From an uncultured Hungatella sp. (GTDB lineage Bacteria > Bacillota > Clostridia > Lachnospirales > Lachnospiraceae): 17,014 nt of DNA. The position numbers and the translations under genes were made by a program. Of this stretch, positions 6,602 to 16,167 are shown piece by piece. The stretch spans positions 1 to 17,014 of the forward strand of contig CAJTUV010000052.1 in assembly GCA_910579515.1 (NCBI GenBank), given 5' to 3'. Each line of letters opens with the position of its first letter. Positions within the stretch are counted from its first letter, which is position 1. The notes beneath the pieces were generated by a model. That model worked only from the letters and a program-made list of their open reading frames with translations. It was not told where the DNA came from and made no database searches.

Positions 6602-9600
6602 GAGAACAGATATCAAAAAGATTCTTGTCATTGGCTCAGGCCCCATTGTTATTGGACAGGCGGCAGAGTTTGACTATGCAGGAACTCAGGCGTGCCTGGC
6701 TTTAAAGGAAGAAGGGTATGAGGTTATTTTATGCAACTCCAATCCTGCCACCATTATGACAGACACATCCATTGCAGATAAGGTGTATATGGAGCCTTTG
6801 ACTTTGGAATTTATGGCCAAGATTGTCCGTTATGAGCGGCCGGACGCCATTTTGCCTGGAATCGGCGGTCAGACAGGTCTGAATCTGGCCATTGAGCTGG
6901 AAAAGAAAGGGGTTCTCGCTGAATGCCAGACAAAGCTGTTAGGGACGAAGCGGGAAAGCATCGAGCAGGCAGAGGATCGGGAATTATTTAAAGAACTGTG
7001 TGAACGGTTAGGAGAGCCGGTTCTGCCTTCTGATATTGCCGGATCTGTGGAGGAGGGACTGGTGATTGCAGAAAGAATCGGTTATCCGGTGATTCTCCGC
7101 CCTGCGTTTACTCTGGGAGGAACTGGGGGAGGATTCGCGAAGAATCAGGAAGAGCTGAGGAGCCTGATGAGAAACGCATTGTCCCTTTCTCCTGTAAGTC
7201 AGGTGTTGATTGAGAAAAGCATCAAAGGATATAAGGAAATCGAATATGAAGTGATACGGGACAAAAACGACACGGCTATCACCATCTGCAATATGGAAAA
7301 TCTGGACCCAGTGGGGATTCACACGGGAGATTCCATAGTGGTGTGCCCCTCCCAGACTTTGACCAACCGGGAATATCAGATGTTAAGGGACAGCGCCTTA
7401 AAGATGATCAGGGCTTTACAGATAGAAGGCGGCTGTAACGTACAGTTTGCCTTAGACCCAGAATCCCTCCAATACTATCTGATTGAGGTGAATCCCAGAG
7501 TATCCCGCTCTTCTGCCCTGGCTTCAAAAGCCAGCGGTTATCCCATCGCCAGGGTATCTGCAAAAATTGGGGTGGGCATGACATTAGACGAGATTCCCAT
7601 TGCCAACACACCCGCTTGTTTTGAACCGGCCCTGGATTATGTGGTGACGAAAATGCCTCGTTTTCCTTTTGACAAATTTACGGATGCAGACCATTCGCTC
7701 AGCACGCAGATGAAAGCCACCGGCGAGGTCATGAGCGTTGGCAGGACATTGGAAGAAAGCTTATTAAAGGCAGTCCGTTCTCTGGAAATCGGTCTTTCTC
7801 ATTTGCATAGCCATAAGTTTGACGATTACACAGAAGCAGAGCTTCTTGCTTGTGTCAGAAATGGAGAGGACGACAGGATCTATGCCATTGCCCAGCTTTT
7901 CCGCCTGGGAACGGAGATGGAAAAAATAAGAGAGGTTTCTTCGATCGACTCCTTTTTTCTGTCTAAGATAAAAAACATAGTGAAGTTGGAACAGAGGCTG
8001 AAGAAAAATCCCAAAGATATCCAGTGTTTATATGAGGCGAAACGAAAGGGATTTTCCGATAAGGCCATTGGGGATTTGTGGAAAATGGAGGAAGAAGAGA
8101 TAGTTTGTCTCAGAAAGAAAGAGAATATCCGGCCAGTATATAAAATGATTGACACCTGCTCTTCAGAGTTTGACAGCTATATTCCGTATTTTTACTCCAC
8201 CTATGAAGAAGAAAACGAGTCTGTGGTCTCTGACAAGAAAAAAATCATTGTTTTGGGTTCTGGTCCGATTCGAATCGGGCAGGGAGTGGAATTTGACTAT
8301 TCTACAGTTCATGCGGTAAAGACGATTCGGGAAGCTGGATACGAGGCGGTTGTTATTAATAATAATCCGGAAACCGTATCTACGGATTACACTTGCTCTG
8401 ATAAGTTGTATTTTGAGCCTCTTTGTACAGAGGACGTGATGAATGTGATTGATCTGGAAAAACCAGAAGGAGTTATTGTGACGTTGGGAGGACAGACGGC
8501 TATTAACCTGGCAGAGTCTTTGCAGCGGTTTGGGGTTAACATGATTGGAACAGACTGCAGCGCCATTGAGAGGGCGGAGAACAGAGAGGAATTTGAAAAA
8601 CTGCTGATTTCTCTTAAAATTCCCCAGCCAAATGGCTGCGCAGTTACGGATATAGAAGAAGGCATTGCCGCAGCAGCCAGAATCGGCTATCCGGTTTTAG
8701 TTCGCCCCAGTTTTGTCCTGGGGGGAAGGGCCATGGAAATTGTGGCAAAGGAGGAGCAGCTTCGCCATTACCTGAAAAACGCCGTGGAGGTGAATGAAGA
8801 AAAACCCGTGTTGGTTGATGCATATATTCGGGGCAAGGAGGTGGAGGTGGATGCAATCTGCGATGGAAAGCAGGTGTTTGTTCCTGGGATTATGGAATTG
8901 GTGGAGCGGACAGGCATCCATTCTGGAGATTCCATCAGCGTCTATCCGTCCTATAGCCTCTCTCACAAGGTTAAAGAAAAAATTCTTTCGTATACCAAGA
9001 AATTAGGGCTGGGAATCGGCATTGTGGGCCTGTTTAACATCCAGTTTATTGTGGACCCAAACGAGAATGTCTATATTATAGAAGTAAATCCCCGTTCTTC
9101 CCGGACGGTTCCGTTTCTTTCCAAGGCCACCGGTTACAGCCTTGCGGACATGGCTACTCTTGTTATGATGGGAAAAAGTCTTGCCGACCAGGGAATAAAG
9201 GAAGTTTATCCAGAGGAAAGAAAGCGGTATTACGTCAAGGCTCCGGCTTTTTCTTTTGCAAAATTGGAAGGGATGGACGCCTATCTTTCCCCTGAGATGA
9301 AGTCTACCGGAGAGGCGATTGGCTATGATGAAAAGCTTCATCGGGCCATGTATAAGGCGCTGATTGCCTCAGGGCTCCGCCTGAAAAACTATGGGACCGT
9401 CGTCGTCACTTTGGCAGATGAGGATAAGGAGGAGGCCCTGCCTCTGATTCGGCGTTTCTATGATATGGGATTTAACATAGAAGCTACGATTGGGACGGCT
9501 CTCTTTTTAAAGGAACATCAGATCCGAACCAGGATCCGCCGTAAACTCAGCGAGGGAAGCGAGGAAATTCTGGATTCTATCCGGGCTGGATATGTCAGCT

Positions 9601-9797
9601 ATGTCATAAATACACGGGCGATTCTGTCAGGGATTCACTATGAAGACGGTGCCGCCATCCGTCAGTGCGCCACGCAGAATCATGTCACTATGCTGACAAA
9701 TCTTGATACCGTAAAGGTGCTTTTGGATGTGCTGGAGGAAGTTACCATAGGAATCTCAAGAATTGATGAGGAGGAAAGAGCATGTTTGAAAAAATAG
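6594..9797 (+). CDS. carB: Carbamoyl phosphate synthase large subunit
   Basis: Makes carbamoyl phosphate from bicarbonate, CarA-derived ammonia and two ATP. It has the internal duplication of CarB. The first half opens with KILVIGSGPIVIGQAAEFDY and has the ATP-grasp block PVILRPAFTLGGTGGG near residues 165-180. An oligomerisation segment covers about 400-545. The second half opens near 548 with KIIVLGSGPIRIGQGVEFDY and has PVLVRPSFVLGGRAME near 700-715. A C-terminal MGS-like allosteric domain (about 930-1067) contains EATIGTALFL, the region that senses nucleotides or ornithine in relatives. Length 1067 aa, against about 1073 in E. coli. The start ATG lies inside the carA stop region (ATGCCTAA overlap) with GGAGG and GGGAAGGG upstream. 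It overlaps gltB by 16 bp, so translation is probably coupled on both sides. Confidence 0.98.
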   Translation: MPKRTDIKKILVIGSGPIVIGQAAEFDYAGTQACLALKEEGYEVILCNSNPATIMTDTSIADKVYMEPLTLEFMAKIVRYERPDAILPGIGGQTGLNLAIELEKKGVLAECQTKLLGTKRESIEQAEDRELFKELCERLGEPVLPSDIAGSVEEGLVIAERIGYPVILRPAFTLGGTGGGFAKNQEELRSLMRNALSLSPVSQVLIEKSIKGYKEIEYEVIRDKNDTAITICNMENLDPVGIHTGDSIVVCPSQTLTNREYQMLRDSALKMIRALQIEGGCNVQFALDPESLQYYLIEVNPRVSRSSALASKASGYPIARVSAKIGVGMTLDEIPIANTPACFEPALDYVVTKMPRFPFDKFTDADHSLSTQMKATGEVMSVGRTLEESLLKAVRSLEIGLSHLHSHKFDDYTEAELLACVRNGEDDRIYAIAQLFRLGTEMEKIREVSSIDSFFLSKIKNIVKLEQRLKKNPKDIQCLYEAKRKGFSDKAIGDLWKMEEEEIVCLRKKENIRPVYKMIDTCSSEFDSYIPYFYSTYEEENESVVSDKKKIIVLGSGPIRIGQGVEFDYSTVHAVKTIREAGYEAVVINNNPETVSTDYTCSDKLYFEPLCTEDVMNVIDLEKPEGVIVTLGGQTAINLAESLQRFGVNMIGTDCSAIERAENREEFEKLLISLKIPQPNGCAVTDIEEGIAAAARIGYPVLVRPSFVLGGRAMEIVAKEEQLRHYLKNAVEVNEEKPVLVDAYIRGKEVEVDAICDGKQVFVPGIMELVERTGIHSGDSISVYPSYSLSHKVKEKILSYTKKLGLGIGIVGLFNIQFIVDPNENVYIIEVNPRSSRTVPFLSKATGYSLADMATLVMMGKSLADQGIKEVYPEERKRYYVKAPAFSFAKLEGMDAYLSPEMKSTGEAIGYDEKLHRAMYKALIASGLRLKNYGTVVVTLADEDKEEALPLIRRFYDMGFNIEATIGTALFLKEHQIRTRIRRKLSEGSEEILDSIRAGYVSYVINTRAILSGIHYEDGAAIRQCATQNHVTMLTNLDTVKVLLDVLEEVTIGISRIDEEERACLKK

Positions 9798-12700
9798 AAA
9801 AACAGGGTTTGTATCATCCGGAATTTGAACATGATAACTGTGGTATTGGGGCCGTAGTAAATATCAACGGAGAGGCTTCCCACCAGATTGTGGACGATGC
9901 TTTAAAAATCGTGGAAAATTTAGAGCACAGAGCCGGAAAGGATGCATTGGGGAAAACTGGAGACGGCGTGGGAATCCTTACCCAGATTCCCCACCGCTTT
10001 TTTGTAAAAGAATGCTGTGAACTGGGAATCCAACTGGGAGCACCCAGGACCTATGGGGTGGGAAGTTTTTTCTTTCCCCAGAATGAACTGAAGCGAAGTC
10101 AGGCAAAAAAGATGTTTGAGATCATTGTGGAAAAAGAGGGCCTTCGGTTTCTGGGATGGAGAGATGTGCCGGATAATCCGGATATTTTAGGGGAGAAGGC
10201 CAGAGACTGTATGCCCTATATTGCTCAGGCCTTTGTGGAAAAGCCTGAGGAGATTTCAGAAGGGATTGATTTTGACAGGAAGCTTTATGTAGTCCGCCGG
10301 GTTTTTGAACAGTCCAACGCCAATACGTATGTGCCGTCTCTGTCCAGCAGGACCATTGTTTATAAAGGAATGTTTCTTGTAGGACAGCTCCGCATTTTTT
10401 TTACAGATTTGCAGAGTACAGACTATGAGTCTGCCATTGCGATTGTTCACTCCAGATTTTCCACCAATACCAATCCCAGTTGGGAAAGGGCTCATCCGAA
10501 CAGGCTTATCGTCCATAATGGAGAGATTAATACCATCAAGGGAAATGTGGATAAGATGCTTGCCAGGGAGGAGACTATGGAGACGGTCCTGCTTTCCCCA
10601 GATGATTTTAGTAAGGTTCTTCCGGTGATCAACACATCGGGCTCGGATTCTTCTATGCTGGATAATGCTCTGGAATTTTTTATGATGAGCGGACTGGATC
10701 TGCCTCTTGCTGCAATGATGATGATACCGGAACCGTGGTCCTACAATGATATGATTTCCCAGGAAGGGAAGGATTTTTTCCAGTATTATGCAACGATGAT
10801 GGAGCCCTGGGACGGGCCTGCCTCCATTCTGTTTTCTGACGGAGATATTTTGGGAGCCATTCTTGACAGAAACGGACTTCGCCCCTCTCGCTACTATATT
10901 ATGGACGACGGCCGCCTGATTCTTTCTTCCGAGGTGGGGATCCTGGATTTGGAAGAAGAACGGATTGTAAAAAAGGAACGTCTCCATCCGGGAAAGCTTC
11001 TTTTGGTAGACACGGTCAGCGGAGTGGTGAGGACAGATAAGGAGATAAAGGAAAGCTATGCATTAAGGGAGCCTTATGGAGAGTGGCTGGATTCCAATAT
11101 GGTTACGCTTTCGGAGCTTAAGATTCCCAACAGAAAGGTTCCCGATTTTACTCCAGAGGAGCGGGCCAGACTTCAGAAAGCTTTTGGATATAATTATGAG
11201 GAATATCGGAATGGAATCTGCTCTATGGCGTTAAATGGAAGCGAGGCAGTGGGCGCTATGGGTGTGGACACGCCTCTGGCAGTGCTGTCTGAGGAGTATC
11301 AGCCTCTGTTTTATTATTTTAAACAGCTTTTTGCTCAAGTGACCAACCCGCCTATCGATGCGGTTCGGGAAAAAATCGTCACAAGTACTGCTGTATATGT
11401 GGGGAAAAATGGAAACTTGCTGGAGGAGAAGCCAGAAAACTGCCAGGTGTTAAAGTTGGAGCAGCCGGTTTTGTCTGATCTGGATATGCTGAAAATAAAA
11501 TATATGAAGAAACCTGGATTTCAGGTGGCAGTCATTCCCATTATCTTTTATAAAAGCACTCCTGTGGAGCGGGTGCTGGACCGGCTGTTTGTGGAAGTGG
11601 ACAAAGCCTACAAACAGGGAGCCAATATTTTGATCCTGTCGGACAGGGGCGTGGATGAAAACCATGTGGCCCTTCCCTCTCTTCTTGCCGTTGCCGCTGT
11701 ACATAAACATTTGGTGCAGACAAAGAAATGTACTGCCATGTCCCTGATTCTGGAGTCTGGCGAGCCGCGGGAGGTTCATCACTTTGCCACCCTTTTGGGA
11801 TATGGAGCCAGCGCGGTTAACCCATATCTGGCCCACGCCACGATTGGTCAGTTGGTGAACGAAGGATTGGTAAATAAAGATTATTATGCGGCTGTGGCAG
11901 ATTACGACAATGCCATTTTACAAGGGATTGTGAAGATTGCTTCTAAAATGGGAATCTCTACCATTCAATCCTACCAGGGAAGCAAGATATTTGAGGCTTT
12001 GGGCATTGGGGAGGAGGTAATTGATAAGTATTTTACAGGAACTGTAAGCCGGATCGGAGGAATCTCTTTGCAGGATATTGCAGAGCAGACGGATCAGGAG
12101 CACAGCAGGGCCTTTGACCCTCTGGGACTGACAACGGATTTGAACTTTACTTCTATGGGACGCCACAAAATGCGGGCTCAGGGGGAGACTCACCGATATA
12201 ATCCGTCAACCATTCATCTTTTGCAGCAGGCGGTTCGTGAGGGAGACTACGAAATATTTCAAGAATACACCAGACAGATTGATGACGAGAGTACAGGCTA
12301 TCTGCGAAGTCTGATGGAGTTTGACTATCCAGAACAGGGGATAGATATTTCTCAGGTTGAAAGCGTGGAAAGCATTGTCAGACGTTTTAAGACAGGCGCC
12401 ATGTCTTATGGTTCGATTTCGGAAGAAGCTCACGAGACGTTGGCCCTTGCCATGAATCATCTTCATGGAAAGTCAAACTCAGGGGAAGGGGGAGAAAGCG
12501 AGGAGCGTCTGGAATCTGCGGGAACAAAGAATGACAGAAGCTCTGCCATTAAGCAGGTGGCATCCGGACGTTTCGGGGTGACCAGCCGCTACTTAGTTAG
12601 CGCAAAGGAGATTCAGATTAAGATGGCTCAGGGTGCAAAGCCAGGGGAAGGCGGTCACCTTCCGGCGAAAAAAGTCTATCCCTGGATCGCAAAGACCAGA

Positions 12701-14329
12701 CATTCTACACCTGGAGTCAGTCTGATTTCGCCGCCGCCTCATCATGATATTTATTCGATTGAGGATTTGGCCCAGCTTATTTACGATTTGAAAAATGCAA
12801 ATAAACATGCCAGAATTTCCGTGAAGCTGGTGTCTGAGGCTGGGGTGGGAACCGTGGCTGCAGGCGTGGCTAAGGCTGGAGCCCAGGTGATTTTGGTCTC
12901 AGGGTATGATGGGGGAACAGGGGCTGCTCCCTTAAGCTCGATTCACAATGCAGGGCTTCCCTGGGAGCTGGGGCTGGCGGAAACCCATCAGACTTTGCTT
13001 GCCAATGGACTGCGAAACAGGGTGATGATTGAAGCAGACGGAAAGCTGATGAGCGGACGGGATGTGGCGATTGCGGCGTTGCTGGGGGCAGAGGAATTTG
13101 GGTTTGCCACAGCCCCTTTGGTGGCGCTGGGATGTGTGATGATGCGAGTCTGCAATCTGGACACTTGTCCTATGGGAATCGCCACTCAAAATCCAGAACT
13201 GAGAAAAAGGTTTGAAGGAAAGCCGGAGTATGTGGAAAAATTCATGATTTTTATTGCCAGGCAGCTTCGGGAGTATATGGCGCGTCTGGGATTTAAGACC
13301 GTGGAGGAAATGGTTGGGCGCGCCGATCTTCTGAAGAAGAAGGAAGGGAGAAAGGGCAATGGCGCCAAGGTGGATTTAAGCAGGATTCTGATGGACAACC
13401 GAGAATTTATGAGAGAAACCAGTGTGTTTGATCCTGAGTGCGTTTATGACTTTAAATTGGAAGAAACCAAGGACGAGGCAGTTCTCTTAAAAAAGAAGGA
13501 AATTTTTGCCGCTGTTTCAAAAGGAATGAAGAAAGAGGTGGACATAAAATTAAATAACACAGACCGGACGTTTGGCACACTTCTTGGAGCGGAGATTACG
13601 AGAAGGCATCCAAAAGGACTGAAAGAAGACACGATAGTGATTCACTGTACGGGTGCAGGCGGTCAAAGCTTTGGGGCTTTTATTCCTAAGGGTCTGACTC
13701 TGGAACTGACAGGAGACAGCAATGATTATTTTGGCAAGGGACTGTCTGGCGGAAAACTGATCGTAAAGGCTCCTGACCATGCAGCTTATGTTCCAGAGGA
13801 AAATGTGATCATTGGAAATGTGGCCTTTTATGGCGCAACCAGCGGCGAGGCATATATTGCTGGACGGGCAGGGGAACGGTTCTGTGTTCGCAATTCCGGC
13901 GTTACTGCAGTGGTGGAAGGTGTGGGAGAGCATGGGTGTGAGTATATGACTGGTGGCCGCGTGGTGATTTTAGGGCCGACAGATAAGAACTTTGCAGCAG
14001 GAATGTCTGGAGGTGTGGCCTATGTGTTGGATGAACAGAGCTGCCTGTATAAAAATCTTAATAAAGAGATGGTTCTGATGGAAAAGGTGGAGAGCAAATA
14101 TGAACAGGAGGAGCTGCGAAATCTGATTGAAAATCATGTAAAGGCCACAGGCTCTCGGGCAGGCAGGAGGGTCCTTGAAGATTTTCGGGCGTATCTGCCG
14201 AAATTTAAAAAGATTATTCCTAAGGATTATAAGGAACTTTCTATTCTGGCCAGTCGGTATGAAGAAGTTGGCATGACCAGGGAAGAAGCGCAGATAGAGG
14301 CGTTTTATGAGAGTATACGGGAAAAATAA
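9782..14329 (+). CDS. gltB: Glutamate synthase large subunit
   Basis: With GltD it converts glutamine plus 2-oxoglutarate into two glutamates. Domain order is classical. A class II glutaminase starts at Cys20 (HDNCGIGAVV), implying removal of a 19-residue propeptide, and runs to about residue 400. A central domain follows. The FMN synthase domain covers about 850-1200, with GAKPGEGGHLPAKKV near 950 and SGYDGGTGAAP near 1040. Cys1118, Cys1124 and Cys1129 (CVMMRVCNLDTCPMG) would bind the 3Fe-4S cluster. A GXGXG beta-helix lies near 1265-1440. Length 1515 aa, typical for GltB. The ribosome binding site GGAGG (9770-9774) sits within the end of carB, 7 bases before the ATG. The propeptide-encoding first codons overlap carB by 16 bases in another frame. 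Confidence 0.98.
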   Translation: MFEKIEKQGLYHPEFEHDNCGIGAVVNINGEASHQIVDDALKIVENLEHRAGKDALGKTGDGVGILTQIPHRFFVKECCELGIQLGAPRTYGVGSFFFPQNELKRSQAKKMFEIIVEKEGLRFLGWRDVPDNPDILGEKARDCMPYIAQAFVEKPEEISEGIDFDRKLYVVRRVFEQSNANTYVPSLSSRTIVYKGMFLVGQLRIFFTDLQSTDYESAIAIVHSRFSTNTNPSWERAHPNRLIVHNGEINTIKGNVDKMLAREETMETVLLSPDDFSKVLPVINTSGSDSSMLDNALEFFMMSGLDLPLAAMMMIPEPWSYNDMISQEGKDFFQYYATMMEPWDGPASILFSDGDILGAILDRNGLRPSRYYIMDDGRLILSSEVGILDLEEERIVKKERLHPGKLLLVDTVSGVVRTDKEIKESYALREPYGEWLDSNMVTLSELKIPNRKVPDFTPEERARLQKAFGYNYEEYRNGICSMALNGSEAVGAMGVDTPLAVLSEEYQPLFYYFKQLFAQVTNPPIDAVREKIVTSTAVYVGKNGNLLEEKPENCQVLKLEQPVLSDLDMLKIKYMKKPGFQVAVIPIIFYKSTPVERVLDRLFVEVDKAYKQGANILILSDRGVDENHVALPSLLAVAAVHKHLVQTKKCTAMSLILESGEPREVHHFATLLGYGASAVNPYLAHATIGQLVNEGLVNKDYYAAVADYDNAILQGIVKIASKMGISTIQSYQGSKIFEALGIGEEVIDKYFTGTVSRIGGISLQDIAEQTDQEHSRAFDPLGLTTDLNFTSMGRHKMRAQGETHRYNPSTIHLLQQAVREGDYEIFQEYTRQIDDESTGYLRSLMEFDYPEQGIDISQVESVESIVRRFKTGAMSYGSISEEAHETLALAMNHLHGKSNSGEGGESEERLESAGTKNDRSSAIKQVASGRFGVTSRYLVSAKEIQIKMAQGAKPGEGGHLPAKKVYPWIAKTRHSTPGVSLISPPPHHDIYSIEDLAQLIYDLKNANKHARISVKLVSEAGVGTVAAGVAKAGAQVILVSGYDGGTGAAPLSSIHNAGLPWELGLAETHQTLLANGLRNRVMIEADGKLMSGRDVAIAALLGAEEFGFATAPLVALGCVMMRVCNLDTCPMGIATQNPELRKRFEGKPEYVEKFMIFIARQLREYMARLGFKTVEEMVGRADLLKKKEGRKGNGAKVDLSRILMDNREFMRETSVFDPECVYDFKLEETKDEAVLLKKKEIFAAVSKGMKKEVDIKLNNTDRTFGTLLGAEITRRHPKGLKEDTIVIHCTGAGGQSFGAFIPKGLTLELTGDSNDYFGKGLSGGKLIVKAPDHAAYVPEENVIIGNVAFYGATSGEAYIAGRAGERFCVRNSGVTAVVEGVGEHGCEYMTGGRVVILGPTDKNFAAGMSGGVAYVLDEQSCLYKNLNKEMVLMEKVESKYEQEELRNLIENHVKATGSRAGRRVLEDFRAYLPKFKKIIPKDYKELSILASRYEEVGMTREEAQIEAFYESIREK

Positions 14330-14353
14330 TGGATGTGACAAAAGGAGAATCGT

Positions 14354-15820
14354 ATGGGAAAATCAACAGGATTTTTGGAATATGACAGACAAGTGGGAAA
14401 AGAGATTCCTGTCTTTGAAAGAATAAAAAATTTCCATGAGTTTCATACCTGTTTGTCTCTGGAGGAACAACGTTTACAGGGAGCGCGCTGCATGGACTGT
14501 GGAATCCCTTTCTGCCAGTCAGGGGCCATGATAGGCGGCATGGCCAGCGGCTGCCCGCTCCATAATCTGGTTCCGGAGATAAATGATTTGGTGTACCACG
14601 GGAATTTTGAGCAGGCTTATGTTCGTTTGACCAGCACCAACTGTTTTCCAGAGTTTACCTCTCGGGTATGTCCGGCCCTCTGTGAAGCAGCCTGTACCTG
14701 CGGCCTTCATGGAGAACCGGTGGCGACAAAGGAAAATGAGAAAGCAGTTATAGAATACGCTTTTGAAAAGGGACTGGTCCATTCGGAAAAGCCCAGGGTC
14801 CGGACAGGAAAAAAGGTGGCGGTTATCGGAAGCGGCCCAGCCGGGCTTGCCTGTGCTATGCAGTTGAATAAAAGGGGCCATCTGGTGACTGTGTATGAGA
14901 GAAATGATAAGGCAGGAGGGCTTCTGCGTTATGGAATTCCCAATATGAAGCTGGAAAAGTCTGTCATAGACCGGAGAATCCGGTTCATGGAGGAGTCTGG
15001 AATTCAATTTGTATACAACACAGATGTGGGAAGAAAGCTGACAGGGAAGGAATTGTTAGAGCAGTATGACAGAGTGGTCCTGGCCTGCGGAGCCTCTCAT
15101 CCCAGGGATATCCAGGCGCCGGGAAGAGAAGCAGAGGGAATCTGGTTTGCCGTGGATTTTCTGTCACAGGTGACTAAAAAGATGTCAGACAACAATTTTT
15201 CAAAGCCGCCCTATGAAATGGCAAAAAATAAGCATGTGATAGTAATTGGCGGCGGGGACACAGGAAATGATTGTGTGGGAACCGTGCTTCGTCTGGGGGC
15301 TAAAAGCGTGGTACAGCTTGAACTTCTGCCTGCACCTCCAGACGTGAGACAGAAGTCTAACCCGTGGCCGGAGTGGGCAAAGGTGAAACGGACGGATTAT
15401 GGGCAGGAGGAGGCCGCAGTCGTATACGGCTGCGATCCTCGCAGGTATCAGACTACGGTACAGGAGTTTATCAAAGACCAGGAGGGTCATGTAAAGGCAG
15501 TTCGTACTGTAAGAATGGTTCGTGAGGCAGCAGCAATGGTTTCCCAGGCGGGGACAGAGGAGGAGTTGCCGGCAGATTTAGTACTGATTGCCGCAGGTTT
15601 TCTGGGCAGCGAGGCATATGTGGCAGACACTTTTGATGTGGCTTTTGATGAGAGGAGCAATGTAAAAACAGAGAAAGGCAGTTTTGCTACTGCTGTGGAA
15701 CGGGTTTTTACAACAGGAGATATGCACAGAGGACAGTCTCTTGTGGTGTGGGCGATTGCTGAGGGGAGAGCGGCTGCCAAGGCGGTGGACGAATCTTTGA
15801 TGGGGTATACAAATTTGTAA
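14354..15820 (+). CDS. gltD: Glutamate synthase small subunit
   Basis: Supplies electrons from NAD(P)H through FAD and 4Fe-4S clusters to GltB. The N-terminal cluster domain has Cys46, Cys49, Cys54 and Cys67 (ARCMDCGIPFCQ, then GCPLHN), with further cysteines at 97, 106, 110, 114 and 116 (CPALCEAACTCG). The FAD Rossmann motif is VAVIGSGPAGLA (155-166) and the NAD(P)H motif is VIVIGGGDTGNDC (295-307). The C-terminal TGDMHRGQSLVVWAIAEGRAAA block closes the FAD site. Length 488 aa, normal for the family. AAAGGAG (14340-14346) precedes the ATG, and the gap to gltB is 24 bp. It is the last gene of the operon. No clear intrinsic terminator follows, so the transcript may run on toward the insertion element. 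Confidence 0.97.
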   Translation: MGKSTGFLEYDRQVGKEIPVFERIKNFHEFHTCLSLEEQRLQGARCMDCGIPFCQSGAMIGGMASGCPLHNLVPEINDLVYHGNFEQAYVRLTSTNCFPEFTSRVCPALCEAACTCGLHGEPVATKENEKAVIEYAFEKGLVHSEKPRVRTGKKVAVIGSGPAGLACAMQLNKRGHLVTVYERNDKAGGLLRYGIPNMKLEKSVIDRRIRFMEESGIQFVYNTDVGRKLTGKELLEQYDRVVLACGASHPRDIQAPGREAEGIWFAVDFLSQVTKKMSDNNFSKPPYEMAKNKHVIVIGGGDTGNDCVGTVLRLGAKSVVQLELLPAPPDVRQKSNPWPEWAKVKRTDYGQEEAAVVYGCDPRRYQTTVQEFIKDQEGHVKAVRTVRMVREAAAMVSQAGTEEELPADLVLIAAGFLGSEAYVADTFDVAFDERSNVKTEKGSFATAVERVFTTGDMHRGQSLVVWAIAEGRAAAKAVDESLMGYTNL

Positions 15821-16030
15821 ATGGTACTGCCAGCGCTGGTTATGAAAGGAGCTGATAAAACCGGAAGCGAGGGAAAGTGAGCTTTTGATTGGTCCTGCAG
15901 ATATTACCAGGAAAACGGTATTGGCAATGAGCTGGACAAGGAAGAGAAGGCGTTGTGAGGCATACTAGAGCGTTGCACTAATTTGTGAGTAAATTATACA
16001 GTTAAAGAAACGCCTTTATAAGTCCACTTA
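15821..16030. other. Gene-free stretch between gltD and the IS element
   Basis: No convincing gene is visible. A perfect palindrome CCAGCGCTGG (15830-15839) lies 10 bases after the gltD stop but lacks a loop and a T tract, so it is not a good terminator. AAGGCGTT (15947-15954) and AACGCCTT (16009-16016) form an 8-bp inverted repeat 54 bases apart. The segment 15850-15867 has an imperfect copy on the far side of the IS (16775-16790). The short open frames here encode nothing I recognise; the stretch may be degenerate. Confidence 0.5.
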
Positions 16031-16045
16031 ATGAAAACCCTAATC

Positions 16046-16062
16046 CCCCAGCTATGCTGGGG
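16046..16062 (+). repeat. IS200 left-end hairpin
   Basis: CCCCAGC (16046-16052) and GCTGGGG (16056-16062) form a 7-bp stem around a TAT loop. It resembles the right-end hairpin CCCCCAGT/ACTGGGGG in sequence, as expected when one TnpA recognises both ends as single-stranded hairpins. Confidence 0.75.
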
Positions 16063-16102
16063 AGAATGGAGTGAGCAGGGGCGTTACGGATATTAATAAA
16101 AA

Positions 16103-16159
16103 GCCTCCTATGATAAAATGAGTAAGGTGTCGCAAGCCAAACTCAAAAGAATAGGAGGC
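16103..16159 (+). promoter_or_regulatory. Inverted repeat masking the tnpA Shine-Dalgarno
   Basis: GCCTCCTAT (16103-16111) is perfectly complementary to ATAGGAGGC (16151-16159), which contains the tnpA ribosome binding site AGGAGG (16153-16158). In RNA starting upstream of 16103 the site would be locked in a stem, limiting translation. SD occlusion in the leader is known for IS200. A possible -10, TATGAT (16109-16114), overlaps the left arm. Transcripts starting from it would lack that arm, so the stem may block only read-through mRNA from outside. Confidence 0.7.
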
Positions 16160-16167
16160 GGTCCTAA

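Noticed and set aside
10256..10987. A 243-codon open frame on the minus strand inside gltB
   Set aside because: It lies wholly opposite a strongly conserved gltB region, its product is low-complexity His/Ile/Arg-rich with no recognisable domain, and there is no suitable ribosome binding site or promoter context.
15844..15958. Small protein-coding genes between gltD and the IS (for example 15842-15880)
   Set aside because: Only 12-40-codon frames occur, broken by stops, with no recognisable product; likely degenerate sequence.
15947..16016. Terminator of the gltD operon formed by AAGGCGTT and AACGCCTT
   Set aside because: The 54-base loop and lack of a clean T tract make a working intrinsic terminator unlikely; resemblance to the AAAGGCG leader motif is noted, but no promoter lies at the matching distance.
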